Below are positions 6,262 to 13,081 of a stretch of 13,081 nt of DNA, one piece after another. The notes under the pieces are model-generated. The model saw only the letters and a list, made by a program, of their open reading frames with translations. It had not been told where the DNA came from and did not search any database. Numbering within the stretch: the stretch's first letter is position 1; every line of letters begins with the position of its first letter. The position numbers were made by a program, and so were the translations under genes. The stretch comes from Eubacterium sp. (GTDB lineage Bacteria; Bacillota_A; Clostridia; Lachnospirales; Lachnospiraceae). The stretch spans positions 1 through 13,081 of the forward strand of contig JAMPGN010000119.1 of NCBI GenBank assembly GCA_023663915.1, given 5' to 3'.

Positions 6262-6287
6262 TAAATTGAGAACAGCTCTGCCATAAT
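6258..6287 (+). promoter_or_regulatory. Candidate promoter of the DEAD-box helicase gene
   Basis: TTGATA (6258-6263), an 18-base spacer and CATAAT (6282-6287), each one or two mismatches from consensus. It gives a short leader of about 40 bases to the ATG at 6334. In that leader, an ATG at 6305 opens an 8-codon frame (MKNKTEME) ending at 6331, just before the helicase start; its spacing from AGGAG is poor. Confidence 0.4.
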
Positions 6288-6333
6288 AGGAGAGAGTCGT
6301 ATCAATGAAAAATAAAACAGAAATGGAGTAATT

Positions 6334-7932
6334 ATGGGTAACAGAACAAAGGGTAACAGGCAGTTTGAGGAGTTCCTGGAGAAGGAAATTCTGACACAGA
6401 ACCGGTATGATGACATTTACGAGAAGAAGGCAGAAGAAAGTAATGAGGAATCCGGTATGCGGTATGAGGAGGCGAAGATCGACGAGAGGATTCTGCGTGC
6501 CGTCAAAGAGCTGGGATATGATCGTATGACGCCGATTCAGGAGCAGACGATCCCTCTTTTTATGACGGGACAGGATATTATCGGGCAGGCTCAGACGGGT
6601 ACGGGGAAGACGGCGGCGTTTGGGATTCCTATTTTGCAGAAAATCGATCCGGATAACCGTAATTTACAGGCAGTAATTTTGTGTCCGACGAGGGAGCTTG
6701 CTATGCAGGCATCGGATGAATTGCGCAAATTTGCTAAATATATGCATGGAATCAAGGTATTGCCAATTTATGGCGGACAGGATATTGTCAGGCAGATCAA
6801 AGACTTAAAAGGTGGCGTACAGATTGTGGTAGGCACTCCGGGAAGAGTGATGGACCATATGCGCAGACATACGCTGAAAATGGGTAATGTACACACCGTC
6901 GTATTGGATGAGGCGGATGAAATGCTCAACATGGGTTTCCGTGAGGATATCGAGACGATTTTGCGGGAAATGCCTAAAGAGCGGCAGACAGGACTTTTTT
7001 CAGCGACGATGCCAAAGCCGATCTTAGATCTTACCAGGACGTATCAGAAAGATGCTGTATACATCCGGATGACTCCAAAAGAGGTGACGATTCCATTAAT
7101 CAAGCAAGCATATTACCAGGTGCGCAGGCAGGATAAAGAAGAAGTACTTTGTCGGTTGATTGATTATTATGATCCCAAGCGTGCGCTGATTTTCTGCAAT
7201 ACGAAACGTATGGTTGACGAACTGACAGAACATTTGAAGAATAGGGGATATGAGGCGGAAGGTCTTCACGGAGACTTATCACAGCATCAGAGGGATACGG
7301 TGATGAATCTTTTCCGCAGCGGAAGGACGAATATTTTGATTGCAACCGACGTGGCGGCAAGGGGCATTGATGTGAGCGATGTGGAGGCGGTTTATAATTA
7401 TGATGTGCCGGAAGACATCGAGTACTATGTGCACCGTATCGGCAGGACGGGGCGTGCCGGCAAGACGGGACGTTCCTTCACTCTGGTAGTAGGGCGGGAA
7501 GCCTATAAGATACGGGATATTGAGCGCGTCTGCCATACGAAGATCAAGGAGCGCAAAATTCCCAGCGCGGCAGATATCACTGCGAGGAAAGCAGCTAAGA
7601 TATTGAAGGAAGCGGCAAACGTCATTGAGCAGCAGGACATCAGCCGTGCTGAGGAATATATTCTGAATGAAGTCGCTCTGGGGCAGTACAGCGCAATGCA
7701 GTTCGCGGCAGCTTTTATGCAGATGAAACTTGGGGACGAGCTGGAGGACATTAAGCCGGAGAAATCATTTTGGGATAAAAAAGATGGAAAACGCGGCGGG
7801 GAAGGCGGTAGAAAACAGAATCGAAGAAATGACAGGCAGCCATACGGCGGCAAAAGGAAACCGCACGCGGAAAGCCGTAACAGCCGCTATGCCGCGCTGC
7901 GAATCAGGACGAAGAAACAGGACAAATCATAA
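6334..7932 (+). CDS. DEAD-box ATP-dependent RNA helicase (DeaD/CshA type)
   Basis: A 532-residue RNA helicase with all core motifs in order: Q motif with Q69 (TPIQ), Walker A AQTGTGKT (86-93), PTRELA (118-123), TPGR (168-171), DEAD (192-195), SAT (223-225), LIFCNT (285-290), ATDVAARGID (337-346) and HRIGRTGRAG (367-376). Such proteins unwind short RNA duplexes in ribosome assembly, mRNA decay or cold adaptation. Residues 400-470 resemble the helical region after the core in DeaD proteins. Residues 478-532 form a Lys/Arg/Gly-rich tail likely to bind RNA; there is no clear DbpA-type RNA-binding domain. The start at 6334 has GGAG six bases upstream. It adds a charged 41-residue extension before the usual start region. 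An ATG at 6457 (M42, preceded by GAGG) would give the standard family N-terminus. The gene ends overlapping the convergent metallopeptidase gene. Confidence 0.93.
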   Translation: MGNRTKGNRQFEEFLEKEILTQNRYDDIYEKKAEESNEESGMRYEEAKIDERILRAVKELGYDRMTPIQEQTIPLFMTGQDIIGQAQTGTGKTAAFGIPILQKIDPDNRNLQAVILCPTRELAMQASDELRKFAKYMHGIKVLPIYGGQDIVRQIKDLKGGVQIVVGTPGRVMDHMRRHTLKMGNVHTVVLDEADEMLNMGFREDIETILREMPKERQTGLFSATMPKPILDLTRTYQKDAVYIRMTPKEVTIPLIKQAYYQVRRQDKEEVLCRLIDYYDPKRALIFCNTKRMVDELTEHLKNRGYEAEGLHGDLSQHQRDTVMNLFRSGRTNILIATDVAARGIDVSDVEAVYNYDVPEDIEYYVHRIGRTGRAGKTGRSFTLVVGREAYKIRDIERVCHTKIKERKIPSAADITARKAAKILKEAANVIEQQDISRAEEYILNEVALGQYSAMQFAAAFMQMKLGDELEDIKPEKSFWDKKDGKRGGEGGRKQNRRNDRQPYGGKRKPHAESRNSRYAALRIRTKKQDKS

Positions 7933-8535
7933 CACCAGTTCATGTCCGTGGTCTTTGAGCCATTTGCGGGCAGTGCGGTAATCAGGATAAATGGATTCTA
8001 CTTTCTGCCAGAACGCGGTGGAGTGATTCATGTAGGTTAGATGGCACAGCTCATGGACGACCACGTAATCAAGGATCGCGGGCGGCGCTAACATGAGCCG
8101 CCAGTTGAAGGAGAGCGTACCTTTGGCGCTGCAGCTTCCCCAGCGGGTCTTCTGGTCGCGGATGGTGATACGACTGTAGGAACCGCCGGTGAACGGCTGG
8201 TAGTAGGAGACGCGCTTTGGAAAATATTCTTTTGCGGCGACGATGTATCTCTGTTCTAGGGCGGTGCGCTGGATGTCGGTCAGATCGGATACGGGGCGTT
8301 CCTGCTGCTTTTTTAGCGCATCCAGATATTTTGTGACGATCCAGAGACGCTTCTCGACCAGAAGGTGCTGAATTTCCTTGTCGGTGATGCGCATAGGAAC
8401 ACGCACGGTAATCTGCGCATCGGGCGAAATGCTGATGGAACAGCTTCGGCGGTCACTGCGGATCAGTGTGTAGGGAAGGTCATAGAGCCTGCTCTGGTAT
8501 TGTATGCGGATATGATTTTCATCGTTATTTTTCAT
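7927..8535 (-). CDS. YgjP/DUF45-type zinc metallopeptidase
   Basis: A 202-residue predicted cytoplasmic metalloprotease of the M48-like YgjP (DUF45) family. The signature is complete: RWGSCS (131-136), a beta/helix segment LSFNWRLMLAPPAILDYVVVHEL in two parts (141-163), the zinc site HELCH (H161, E162, H165), and the downstream NHS with H171 as a likely further ligand. It ends with the family pattern FWQKVE, then YRTARKWLKDHG (176-197). Residues 10-70 form the usual N-terminal beta-rich part. I chose the ATG at 8535 because AAGGAA lies eight bases upstream and the family begins there. The longer frame up to 8634 adds 33 residues with no ribosome binding site. The stop codon overlaps the helicase 3' end by six bases with no terminator between them. 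The physiological substrate is not known. Confidence 0.88.
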   Translation of the reverse strand: MKNNDENHIRIQYQSRLYDLPYTLIRSDRRSCSISISPDAQITVRVPMRITDKEIQHLLVEKRLWIVTKYLDALKKQQERPVSDLTDIQRTALEQRYIVAAKEYFPKRVSYYQPFTGGSYSRITIRDQKTRWGSCSAKGTLSFNWRLMLAPPAILDYVVVHELCHLTYMNHSTAFWQKVESIYPDYRTARKWLKDHGHELVL

Positions 8536-8619
8536 GGTCAGCGTTCCTTGTATCCATAGAGTCGTTATAGGTATTGTATCACGGCATTCAAAGATCGTAT
8601 ACAATGAATGATGATTTCC

Positions 8620-8649
8620 TAGACAAAATCCCATCGGATATGCTAGTAT
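8620..8649 (+). promoter_or_regulatory. Candidate promoter of the repeat/TPR protein gene
   Basis: TAGACA (8620-8625), an 18-base spacer and TAGTAT (8644-8649), in the gap between divergent genes. The transcript would start near 8656, about 43 bases before the ATG at 8699. The divergent metallopeptidase promoter is not clear; TTGTCT with TGTATA 17 bases on is a weak minus-strand option. Confidence 0.4.
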
Positions 8650-8698
8650 GGTGAATGTATGAGGTATCGTTAGTCGATGCGCAGAAATGAGGATTAGT

Positions 8699-10567
8699 AT
8701 GAGTCAGAATAATAGCAATTCAGCGGGGGAACGTGCACGGGCAAGGATGTCTGTTGAGGAGGGTGAACCCACAGTTAAGAAAAAGCCGGTCAGTGGAGAC
8801 AGACCAGCAGGCAGGAAGAAACCGGCGGATGAAAGTAAGCCGTCTGCGAAAAAAAGGCCGATAGATGAAGCCGAATTAACTGCAAAGAAAAGATCCACAG
8901 AGGGAGATAAGCCGTCTGCAAAGAAAAGACCCGTAGAGGGGGATAAACCGTCTGCAAAGAGAAGACCCGTAGAGGGAGATAAGCCATCGGCAAAGAGAAG
9001 ACCTATTGAGGAAGATAGAGAGCCTGGGAAGAAAAGACTGTCAGACAACGACAGACCGTCCGCAAGAAGGGAATCTGCCGCGGAAGACAGACCACCTGTT
9101 AAGAGGAAATCTTCGGACGCAGATAGGCCGCCAGTCCGTAAGAAAAAGTCAAAAGGTAAGAAGAGAACATCTAAGAAAGTGTCTGCGGATACGAGAAAGA
9201 AAAACTCTAGCAGGAGAAGAAACGACGACGAAGATTTTGATGTCCATGTAAAAAGCAGGGATGAAGTGCGCGCTAGAAGGAAAGCGGCGCGTTTAAGGAG
9301 GGTCAGAAGACAGAAGATCATCATGGCAGTTTCCTGTGTAGTCATCGTTGCCGCAGTGATCGGGATCGTGATCTACTGCACGCCGTCCATGAGATTGTCG
9401 CGCAGTCTTTCCAAGGGAGATAAAAGCGTTGTCAGTTCGGAATATGCCGATGCGCAGAGCGCGTATGAGAAGGCGCTGGAACTCGATCCGGATTCCGTGA
9501 GGGCTTACCGGGGCATGGCAGCGAATTATCTGGCGCAGGATAAGACGGAGGAAGCAAAGGAGATCCTATATACAGGCTGGCAGCAGACGAAAGACCAAGG
9601 GCTTCTCGACTACTACTGTACGGTGATTTATAATGAGGCGGTCATTGAGATTAACAACAAGAACTGCACTCTGGCAACGGTGGACAAGTGCATTCAGGTG
9701 CTGGAAAAGGAGCCGTCACACAACGATGCGCTTACACTCATGGGAACCTGTTACGAGCGTCTTTTCAAGGTGACGGAGGAAAACGAGACGTGTACGATCT
9801 TTATGGATGAGGATGTGGCGCAGGATACGTGTAGTTATACGGAATATGAGCAGCTTTTGCGCAGGCTTTTGGTATTGTACCGCAGTGCACCTTCCGACAG
9901 ACTTAAGAGTATTCTTGCACAGTATGCGCTGATCGATATGCCGTATGTGCGGATTAGTCTGCCGCATCTGGCGCAGTATACGACATTGCTCACAGACGTG
10001 AATGCGATTGTCGCAGATGCACAGATCACGGAGACGATCGCATGTCTTAACCGGGCGCAGGAAGTGGAAGAGTATTTCAGCGGTGCGTTTGCAGAGTTTG
10101 AGTCGGGCAATTATGCGTATGCGAGAGATCTGATTGCGCAGGAATCTTATCAGCAGATTCGGGATGATTTTATCAATGAAAATTCCGGTTACTGGGAAGG
10201 TTCGGTCTATATTCCGGTCAACAAGGAACAGATTGTGTTGCACAACGAAGACAATCAGGTGCGGTTTTCGTTCCTTGGTGAGGAGGAATATAATAATAAA
10301 CAGGGTATTATTCTGGTATGGGGCACGAAGCAGGAGGATGACGGCGTACAGAGGAGCGCGATCTCCTATCTGCCCGTGACAGACAGCGAGACGGGCGGAC
10401 ATACGGAATACAAGGTGCAATATCTGTACAGCAATGTCAAAATTGGCAACCGATATGAGCCGCAGATGAATTTCCGCTTTGATACGGAGACTAGAACGGC
10501 GGAGGGGATTACGACCACTGCCATCGGTGACTGGGGCGGCGAGCATGAGTGGGAGATCGATTATTGA
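8699..10567 (+). CDS. Membrane-anchored TPR protein with a charged N-terminal repeat region
   Basis: A 622-residue protein I cannot assign to a named family. Residues 21-152 are eleven tandem 12-residue units (typical unit GDKPSAKKRPVE), very rich in Lys, Arg, Pro, Glu and Asp and surely disordered. Residues 150-205 are strongly basic. One transmembrane helix follows at about 207-227 (IIMAVSCVVIVAAVIGIVIY). The positive flank means the repeat region is cytoplasmic and the C-terminal part extracytoplasmic. A TPR repeat is clear at about 246-280 (EYADAQSAYEKALELDPDS, then VRAYRGMAANYLAQ), with a second TPR-like segment near 325-355. The last 150 residues look like a folded beta-rich domain with no motif I know. 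The start is the ATG at 8699, with GAGG six bases upstream; an ATG at 8687 has no such site. A scaffold or cell-envelope role is possible, but this is inference only. Confidence 0.85.
   Translation: MSQNNSNSAGERARARMSVEEGEPTVKKKPVSGDRPAGRKKPADESKPSAKKRPIDEAELTAKKRSTEGDKPSAKKRPVEGDKPSAKRRPVEGDKPSAKRRPIEEDREPGKKRLSDNDRPSARRESAAEDRPPVKRKSSDADRPPVRKKKSKGKKRTSKKVSADTRKKNSSRRRNDDEDFDVHVKSRDEVRARRKAARLRRVRRQKIIMAVSCVVIVAAVIGIVIYCTPSMRLSRSLSKGDKSVVSSEYADAQSAYEKALELDPDSVRAYRGMAANYLAQDKTEEAKEILYTGWQQTKDQGLLDYYCTVIYNEAVIEINNKNCTLATVDKCIQVLEKEPSHNDALTLMGTCYERLFKVTEENETCTIFMDEDVAQDTCSYTEYEQLLRRLLVLYRSAPSDRLKSILAQYALIDMPYVRISLPHLAQYTTLLTDVNAIVADAQITETIACLNRAQEVEEYFSGAFAEFESGNYAYARDLIAQESYQQIRDDFINENSGYWEGSVYIPVNKEQIVLHNEDNQVRFSFLGEEEYNNKQGIILVWGTKQEDDGVQRSAISYLPVTDSETGGHTEYKVQYLYSNVKIGNRYEPQMNFRFDTETRTAEGITTTAIGDWGGEHEWEIDY
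8759..9154 (+). repeat. Eleven in-frame 36-bp tandem repeats
   Basis: The coding sequence for residues 21-152 divides exactly into eleven 36-base units. Units 5-7 (8903-9010) are nearly identical at the DNA level; outer units have drifted but keep the charge pattern (acidic pair, Lys/Arg-Pro, small residues, two or three basic residues). Identical central units suggest recent expansion by slippage or recombination. Confidence 0.88.
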
Positions 10568-10618
10568 TCGATTGTTCGCAAGCGCGGCAGGCGGCATTGG
10601 TTGGCAGAACGGCGGCAG

Positions 10619-10647
10619 TTGACGATGGGAAACCAATCTTTTATAAT
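10619..10647 (+). promoter_or_regulatory. Strong sigma-A promoter of gpmI
   Basis: TTGACG (10619-10624), a 17-base spacer and a perfect TATAAT (10642-10647). It lies 50 bases after the previous gene's stop, so gpmI is transcribed alone from a vegetative promoter, as expected for a glycolytic enzyme. No terminator is visible between the upstream stop and this promoter. Confidence 0.75.
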
Positions 10648-10653
10648 AAAAGA

Positions 10654-10838
10654 CGGCGGTTGTTGGAGAATACAGAGTATAATGGCTTATATATGGCTGA
10701 GGCAGTTTAAGCTGCAAGCGGAAGGCTGAACTGTTATTTATAATTCCTATGCAGATGTTGGATTCGCGAAGCGGATCTCGCCAGCGAACTTGTTCGTTTT
10801 GATAGGAAATTGACAATGGGTAGAAAAGGAGAATGATT
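10654..10838 (+). other. Long gpmI leader with alternative hairpins
   Basis: The 185-base untranslated leader carries a nested dyad: TTCGC (10763-10767) with GCGAA (10784-10788), enclosing GCG (10771-10773) with CGC (10779-10781). The same CGAA can instead pair with TTCG at 10793-10796, a short hairpin followed by TTTT. The two folds exclude each other. The stems are short, and no known riboswitch class is recognised. Confidence 0.3.
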
Positions 10839-12380
10839 ATGAGAAAAAAACCAGCAGTATTAATGATCTTGGATGGCTATGGCCTGAATGAAAAGACCGA
10901 GCACAACGCAGTTGCGGAGGCAAAGACGCCCGTGATGGACAAACTGATGTCAGAGTATCCCTTTGTGAAGGGTAACGCCAGCGGTATGGCGGTAGGGCTT
11001 CCCGATGGTCAGATGGGTAACTCCGAGGTAGGGCACCTAAATATGGGTGCAGGTCGTATCGTGTATCAGGAACTCACAAGGATCACCAAAGAGATTCAGG
11101 ACGGCACTTTTTTTGAGAATCCGGCGCTTCTTGATGCGGTCAACAACTGCAAGAAGAACGATTCTTCCCTGCACATGTTTGGTCTGTTGTCCGATGGCGG
11201 CGTGCACAGCCATAATACGCATCTTTACGGGTTGCTGGAACTTGCCAAGAGAAATGATTTAAAGAAAGTGTATGTACATGCATTTCTGGACGGACGTGAC
11301 ACACCTCCGGCAAGTGGCAAGGGCTATGTGGAAGACTTGGAGAGCGAGATGGCAAAGATCGGCGTAGGTGAAGTGGCATCTGTGATGGGTCGTTATTATG
11401 CGATGGACAGGGATAACAACTACGACAGAGTCGAGAAGGCATATATCGCACTTACCAAAGGCGAGGGCTTAGAAGCAGCGAGTGCGCCGGAAGGCATTCA
11501 GGCGTCTTATGACAGGGACGAGACGGATGAATTTGTAAAACCTACGGTTGTCAAGAAAAATGGCGAGCCGGTAGCGACGATCAAAGACGGCGATTCGGTC
11601 ATCTTCTTTAACTTCCGTCCCGACAGGGCGAGAGAGATCACGAGAAGTTTCTGTGACGATGACTTCAAAGGTTTTGCCAGAGAAAAGAAACTCGATCTTG
11701 TCTATGTATGTTTCTCAGACTATGATCCCACGATCCCGAATAAGGAAGTGGCGTTCCATAAGATTGCAGTGACCAATACGTTTGGTGAGTGGCTTGCAGC
11801 CCATAACATGAAGCAGGCGAGACTTGCGGAGACAGAGAAGTATGCGCATGTAACATTCTTTTTCAATGGTGGCGTGGAAGAACCCAACGAGGGTGAGGAG
11901 AGGATTCTCGTAAACTCTCCGAAGGATGTTGCGACGTATGATTTAAAGCCGCAGATGAGCGCATACGAAGTGTGTGACAAGCTGGTAGGATGTATTAAGT
12001 CCGGTGAGTATGATGTGATTATCATCAATTTTGCGAATCCTGATATGGTAGGGCATACTGGCGTGGAAGCAGCGGCGATCAAGGCGGTGGAAGCAGTGGA
12101 TGAATGTGTCGGACGCGCGGTGGAAGCGGTCAAGGAGGTGGATGGCGTTCTGTTTATCTGTGCCGACCATGGCAACGCAGAGCAGTTGATCGACTATGAG
12201 ACAGGCGCGCCGTTTACGGCTCATACGACGAATCCGGTGCCGTTTATCCTTGTCAATGCAGATCCTGCTTACAAGCTGAGGGAGGGCGGATGTCTGGCGG
12301 ATATCGTACCGACGCTCATTGAACTCATGGAGATGGAACAGCCGGAGGAGATGACAGGGAAGTCTTTGCTGGTGAAATAG
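10839..12380 (+). CDS. gpmI: 2,3-bisphosphoglycerate-independent phosphoglycerate mutase
   Basis: A 513-residue cytoplasmic, manganese-dependent enzyme that interconverts 3- and 2-phosphoglycerate in glycolysis and gluconeogenesis. It belongs to the alkaline-phosphatase superfamily. The catalytic set is complete and nearly collinear with the Bacillus enzyme: D12 (LDGYG), nucleophile S62 in MGNSEVGHLNMG, H123 (GGVHSH), DGRDTPP (151-157), R185 and R191, R260/R263 (FRPDRAREI), K334 (ETEKYAHVTF), D402 and H406 (NPDMVGHTG), D443/H444 (ADHGNAE) and H462 (AHTTNPVP). The length is standard. The start is the ATG at 10839, seven bases after AAGGAG; the ATG at 10833 is too close to that site. A dedicated promoter lies upstream and a terminator follows immediately. 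It is not next to gap, pgk, tpi or eno here. Nothing about the protein is unusual. Confidence 0.97.
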   Translation: MRKKPAVLMILDGYGLNEKTEHNAVAEAKTPVMDKLMSEYPFVKGNASGMAVGLPDGQMGNSEVGHLNMGAGRIVYQELTRITKEIQDGTFFENPALLDAVNNCKKNDSSLHMFGLLSDGGVHSHNTHLYGLLELAKRNDLKKVYVHAFLDGRDTPPASGKGYVEDLESEMAKIGVGEVASVMGRYYAMDRDNNYDRVEKAYIALTKGEGLEAASAPEGIQASYDRDETDEFVKPTVVKKNGEPVATIKDGDSVIFFNFRPDRAREITRSFCDDDFKGFAREKKLDLVYVCFSDYDPTIPNKEVAFHKIAVTNTFGEWLAAHNMKQARLAETEKYAHVTFFFNGGVEEPNEGEERILVNSPKDVATYDLKPQMSAYEVCDKLVGCIKSGEYDVIIINFANPDMVGHTGVEAAAIKAVEAVDECVGRAVEAVKEVDGVLFICADHGNAEQLIDYETGAPFTAHTTNPVPFILVNADPAYKLREGGCLADIVPTLIELMEMEQPEEMTGKSLLVK

Positions 12381-12412
12381 AAGAGAATCGTATAGCAGTT
12401 ATTAGAGAATTT

Positions 12413-12438
12413 AGGCTATCCGTTTGAGCGGATAGCCT
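12413..12438. terminator. Intrinsic terminator after gpmI
   Basis: GGCTATCCG (12414-12422) and CGGATAGCC (12429-12437) form a perfect 9-bp stem, extended by an A-T pair, with the loop TTTGAG. TTATTTGTTG follows on the plus strand. The stop codon of the minus-strand remnant begins at the foot of this hairpin. Confidence 0.85.
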
Positions 12439-12587
12439 TATTTGTTGCATTCATCCATTTCCATTTTATTATAATACTCCCTTTGCTGCACAGTATAATC
12501 AAAATCATCTCTTTTAAGCATCGAAATAAAATATTCTGTATCAAGTACACCAATTTGTTCAGAGCAATACTTTAATGAAAACGTATT
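12438..12587 (-). pseudogene. Orphan coding remnant, 5'-truncated, unknown family
   Basis: A 49-codon minus-strand frame bounded by an in-frame TAA at 12590-12588. It reads like genuine protein: KYCSEQIGVLDTEYFISMLK, then RDDFDYTVQQREYYNKMEMD and a short tail. It has no start codon with a ribosome binding site; the first ATG (12521) leaves only 27 residues. Upstream, after the stop, the reading dissolves into non-coding AT-rich DNA. It is best explained as the 3' end of a gene whose front was deleted. It is AT-richer than the housekeeping genes. I cannot name the family. Confidence 0.4.
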
Positions 12588-12620
12588 TTAATCTCTCGTC
12601 TGAGATAGGAGGATGTTAAC

Positions 12621-12642
12621 TTTAGAGATTCTTTAGAGATTA
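12621..12642 (+). repeat. Tandem 11-bp direct repeat, likely activator site
   Basis: TTTAGAGATTC (12621-12631) is followed directly by TTTAGAGATTA (12632-12642). Two 11-bp head-to-tail copies, one DNA turn apart, are the typical target of OmpR/PhoB-family response regulators. The copies cover the -35 region of the extended -10 promoter described next. An additional dyad, ATCTC and GAGAT (12591-12606), lies just upstream. Confidence 0.5.
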
Positions 12643-12645
12643 ATG

Positions 12646-12654
12646 TGTTATGCT
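12646..12654 (+). promoter_or_regulatory. Extended -10 promoter of the lipoprotein gene
   Basis: TG (12646-12647), one base, then TATGCT (12649-12654). The -35 position at 12626-12631 reads AGATTC, which is poor, so the promoter probably needs the extended -10 and an activator bound to the overlapping direct repeat. The leader to the ATG at 12686 is about 25 bases and includes GAAGGA. Confidence 0.45.
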
Positions 12655-12685
12655 TTTTATCAAAAATAAGAAAGAAGGAAAAATA

Positions 12686-13081
12686 ATGAGAAACAAAAAA
12701 ACAGTATACATTTGTGTGGGTTTATTATTAGCGACAGTGGGTTGTAGTAAATCCAATGCAGATTTAGACGCACCAACAGTTGACAGAATCGATTTCGATG
12801 ATGTACTTGATTCAAATACAGAGGAAAAAATCCAACAATCAGATATTACCCAACTGCAAGCGGATTATGCACAGCCACAGTCGGACAATAGCCGGTTGCA
12901 ATCAGAAAATGAACAATCGCAATCGGATTCCGAACTAGACGGTAACATAGAGAGTATTGGTGATAACAGTGTGGTAATCAATAAAACTTTTCACCCATCA
13001 GCAAATGAAGCTGTTTCTTATGGAGGTTCTGAGAAAGTGTTGGTTACTGTATATTTTTCTGTGGAAACGGAATTTGAGGTA
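12686..13081 (+). CDS. Putative lipoprotein, N-terminal part (runs off the window)
   Basis: The first 132 codons of a gene cut by the window end. The N-terminus is a lipoprotein signal: MRNKK, a hydrophobic core, then ATVGC with C20 as the probable lipidated cysteine. The residue three before the cysteine is Thr, so the lipobox is acceptable but not ideal. Residues 21-85 are a polar Asp/Gln/Ser-rich linker, including spaced QSD/QSE motifs. From about 86 (NIESIGDNSVVI, then KVLVTVYFSVETEFEV at the edge) a beta-rich domain begins. GAAGGA precedes the ATG by seven or eight bases. The gene is clearly AT-richer than its neighbours, hinting at a different origin. In related bacteria such lipoproteins often sit beside a two-component system and an ABC exporter; that would lie beyond this window. 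Confidence 0.75.
   Translation, partial: MRNKKTVYICVGLLLATVGCSKSNADLDAPTVDRIDFDDVLDSNTEEKIQQSDITQLQADYAQPQSDNSRLQSENEQSQSDSELDGNIESIGDNSVVINKTFHPSANEAVSYGGSEKVLVTVYFSVETEFEV

Noticed and set aside
8536..8634. Longer N-terminus for the metallopeptidase from 8634
   Set aside because: No ribosome binding site, residues unlike the family, and AAGGAA correctly placed before the ATG at 8535.
8759..9154. CRISPR-like array because of regular 36-bp repeats
   Set aside because: There are no spacers between the units; they are contiguous, degenerate, in frame and encode a 12-residue protein repeat.
8704..9345. Minus-strand repeat protein (FADGLSPSTGLF type units)
   Set aside because: It is the mirror of the 36-bp repeats; no ribosome site, and the plus-strand reading gives a sensible membrane protein.
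9716..10816. 366-residue minus-strand frame opposite the TPR protein
   Set aside because: It overlaps the coding part of a well-supported gene and the gpmI promoter; no domain, start site or homology pattern is visible.

Overview
The window looks like chromosomal DNA of a Gram-positive anaerobe of the class Clostridia, most likely family Lachnospiraceae. The basis is consistent AGGAGG-type ribosome binding sites, a MecA adaptor, an Rrf2 regulator with three cysteines, a six-helix chemoreceptor, and a minus-strand protein resembling the Lachnospiraceae family DUF6033. The family is recalled, not searched, and I do not name a genus. I see no tRNA, rRNA, CRISPR array, transposase or integrase.

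Layout, left to right. Bases 1-608 are the 3' part of a MATE-family efflux transporter. Next is a two-receiver response regulator (728-1498) with its own promoter. A minus-strand gene resembling DUF6033 (1584-2324) converges on it. Divergent from that gene is an Rrf2/IscR-like regulator (2542-2976), then a methyl-accepting chemotaxis protein (3185-4624) ending at a strong bidirectional terminator. A small minus-strand gene (4746-4961) of unknown function follows. About 390 bases to its right hold inverted repeats, micro-ORFs and a terminator. Then come mecA (5430-6095) and a DEAD-box RNA helicase (6334-7932), which overlaps tail-to-tail by 6 bases with a minus-strand YgjP/DUF45-type metallopeptidase (7927-8535). 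A membrane-anchored TPR protein with eleven 12-residue tandem repeats (8699-10567) precedes gpmI (10839-12380), the glycolytic phosphoglycerate mutase. The right edge is AT-rich: an orphan minus-strand coding remnant, a promoter with an 11-bp direct repeat, and the start of a lipoprotein gene that runs out of the window.

Most genes appear to be single transcription units with their own promoters; there is no long operon. A motility/signalling thread is possible. A chemoreceptor and a receiver protein lie close to two minus-strand genes of unknown function, and both of those carry similar sigma-28 (SigD)-like promoters. The rest is housekeeping: proteolysis adaptor, RNA helicase, glycolysis.

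I did not find a clear new defence or mobile system. The best leads are the shared sigma-28-like promoters, the small gene with no usable AUG where its coding signal begins, the 36-bp tandem repeats, and the direct-repeat operator before the lipoprotein.
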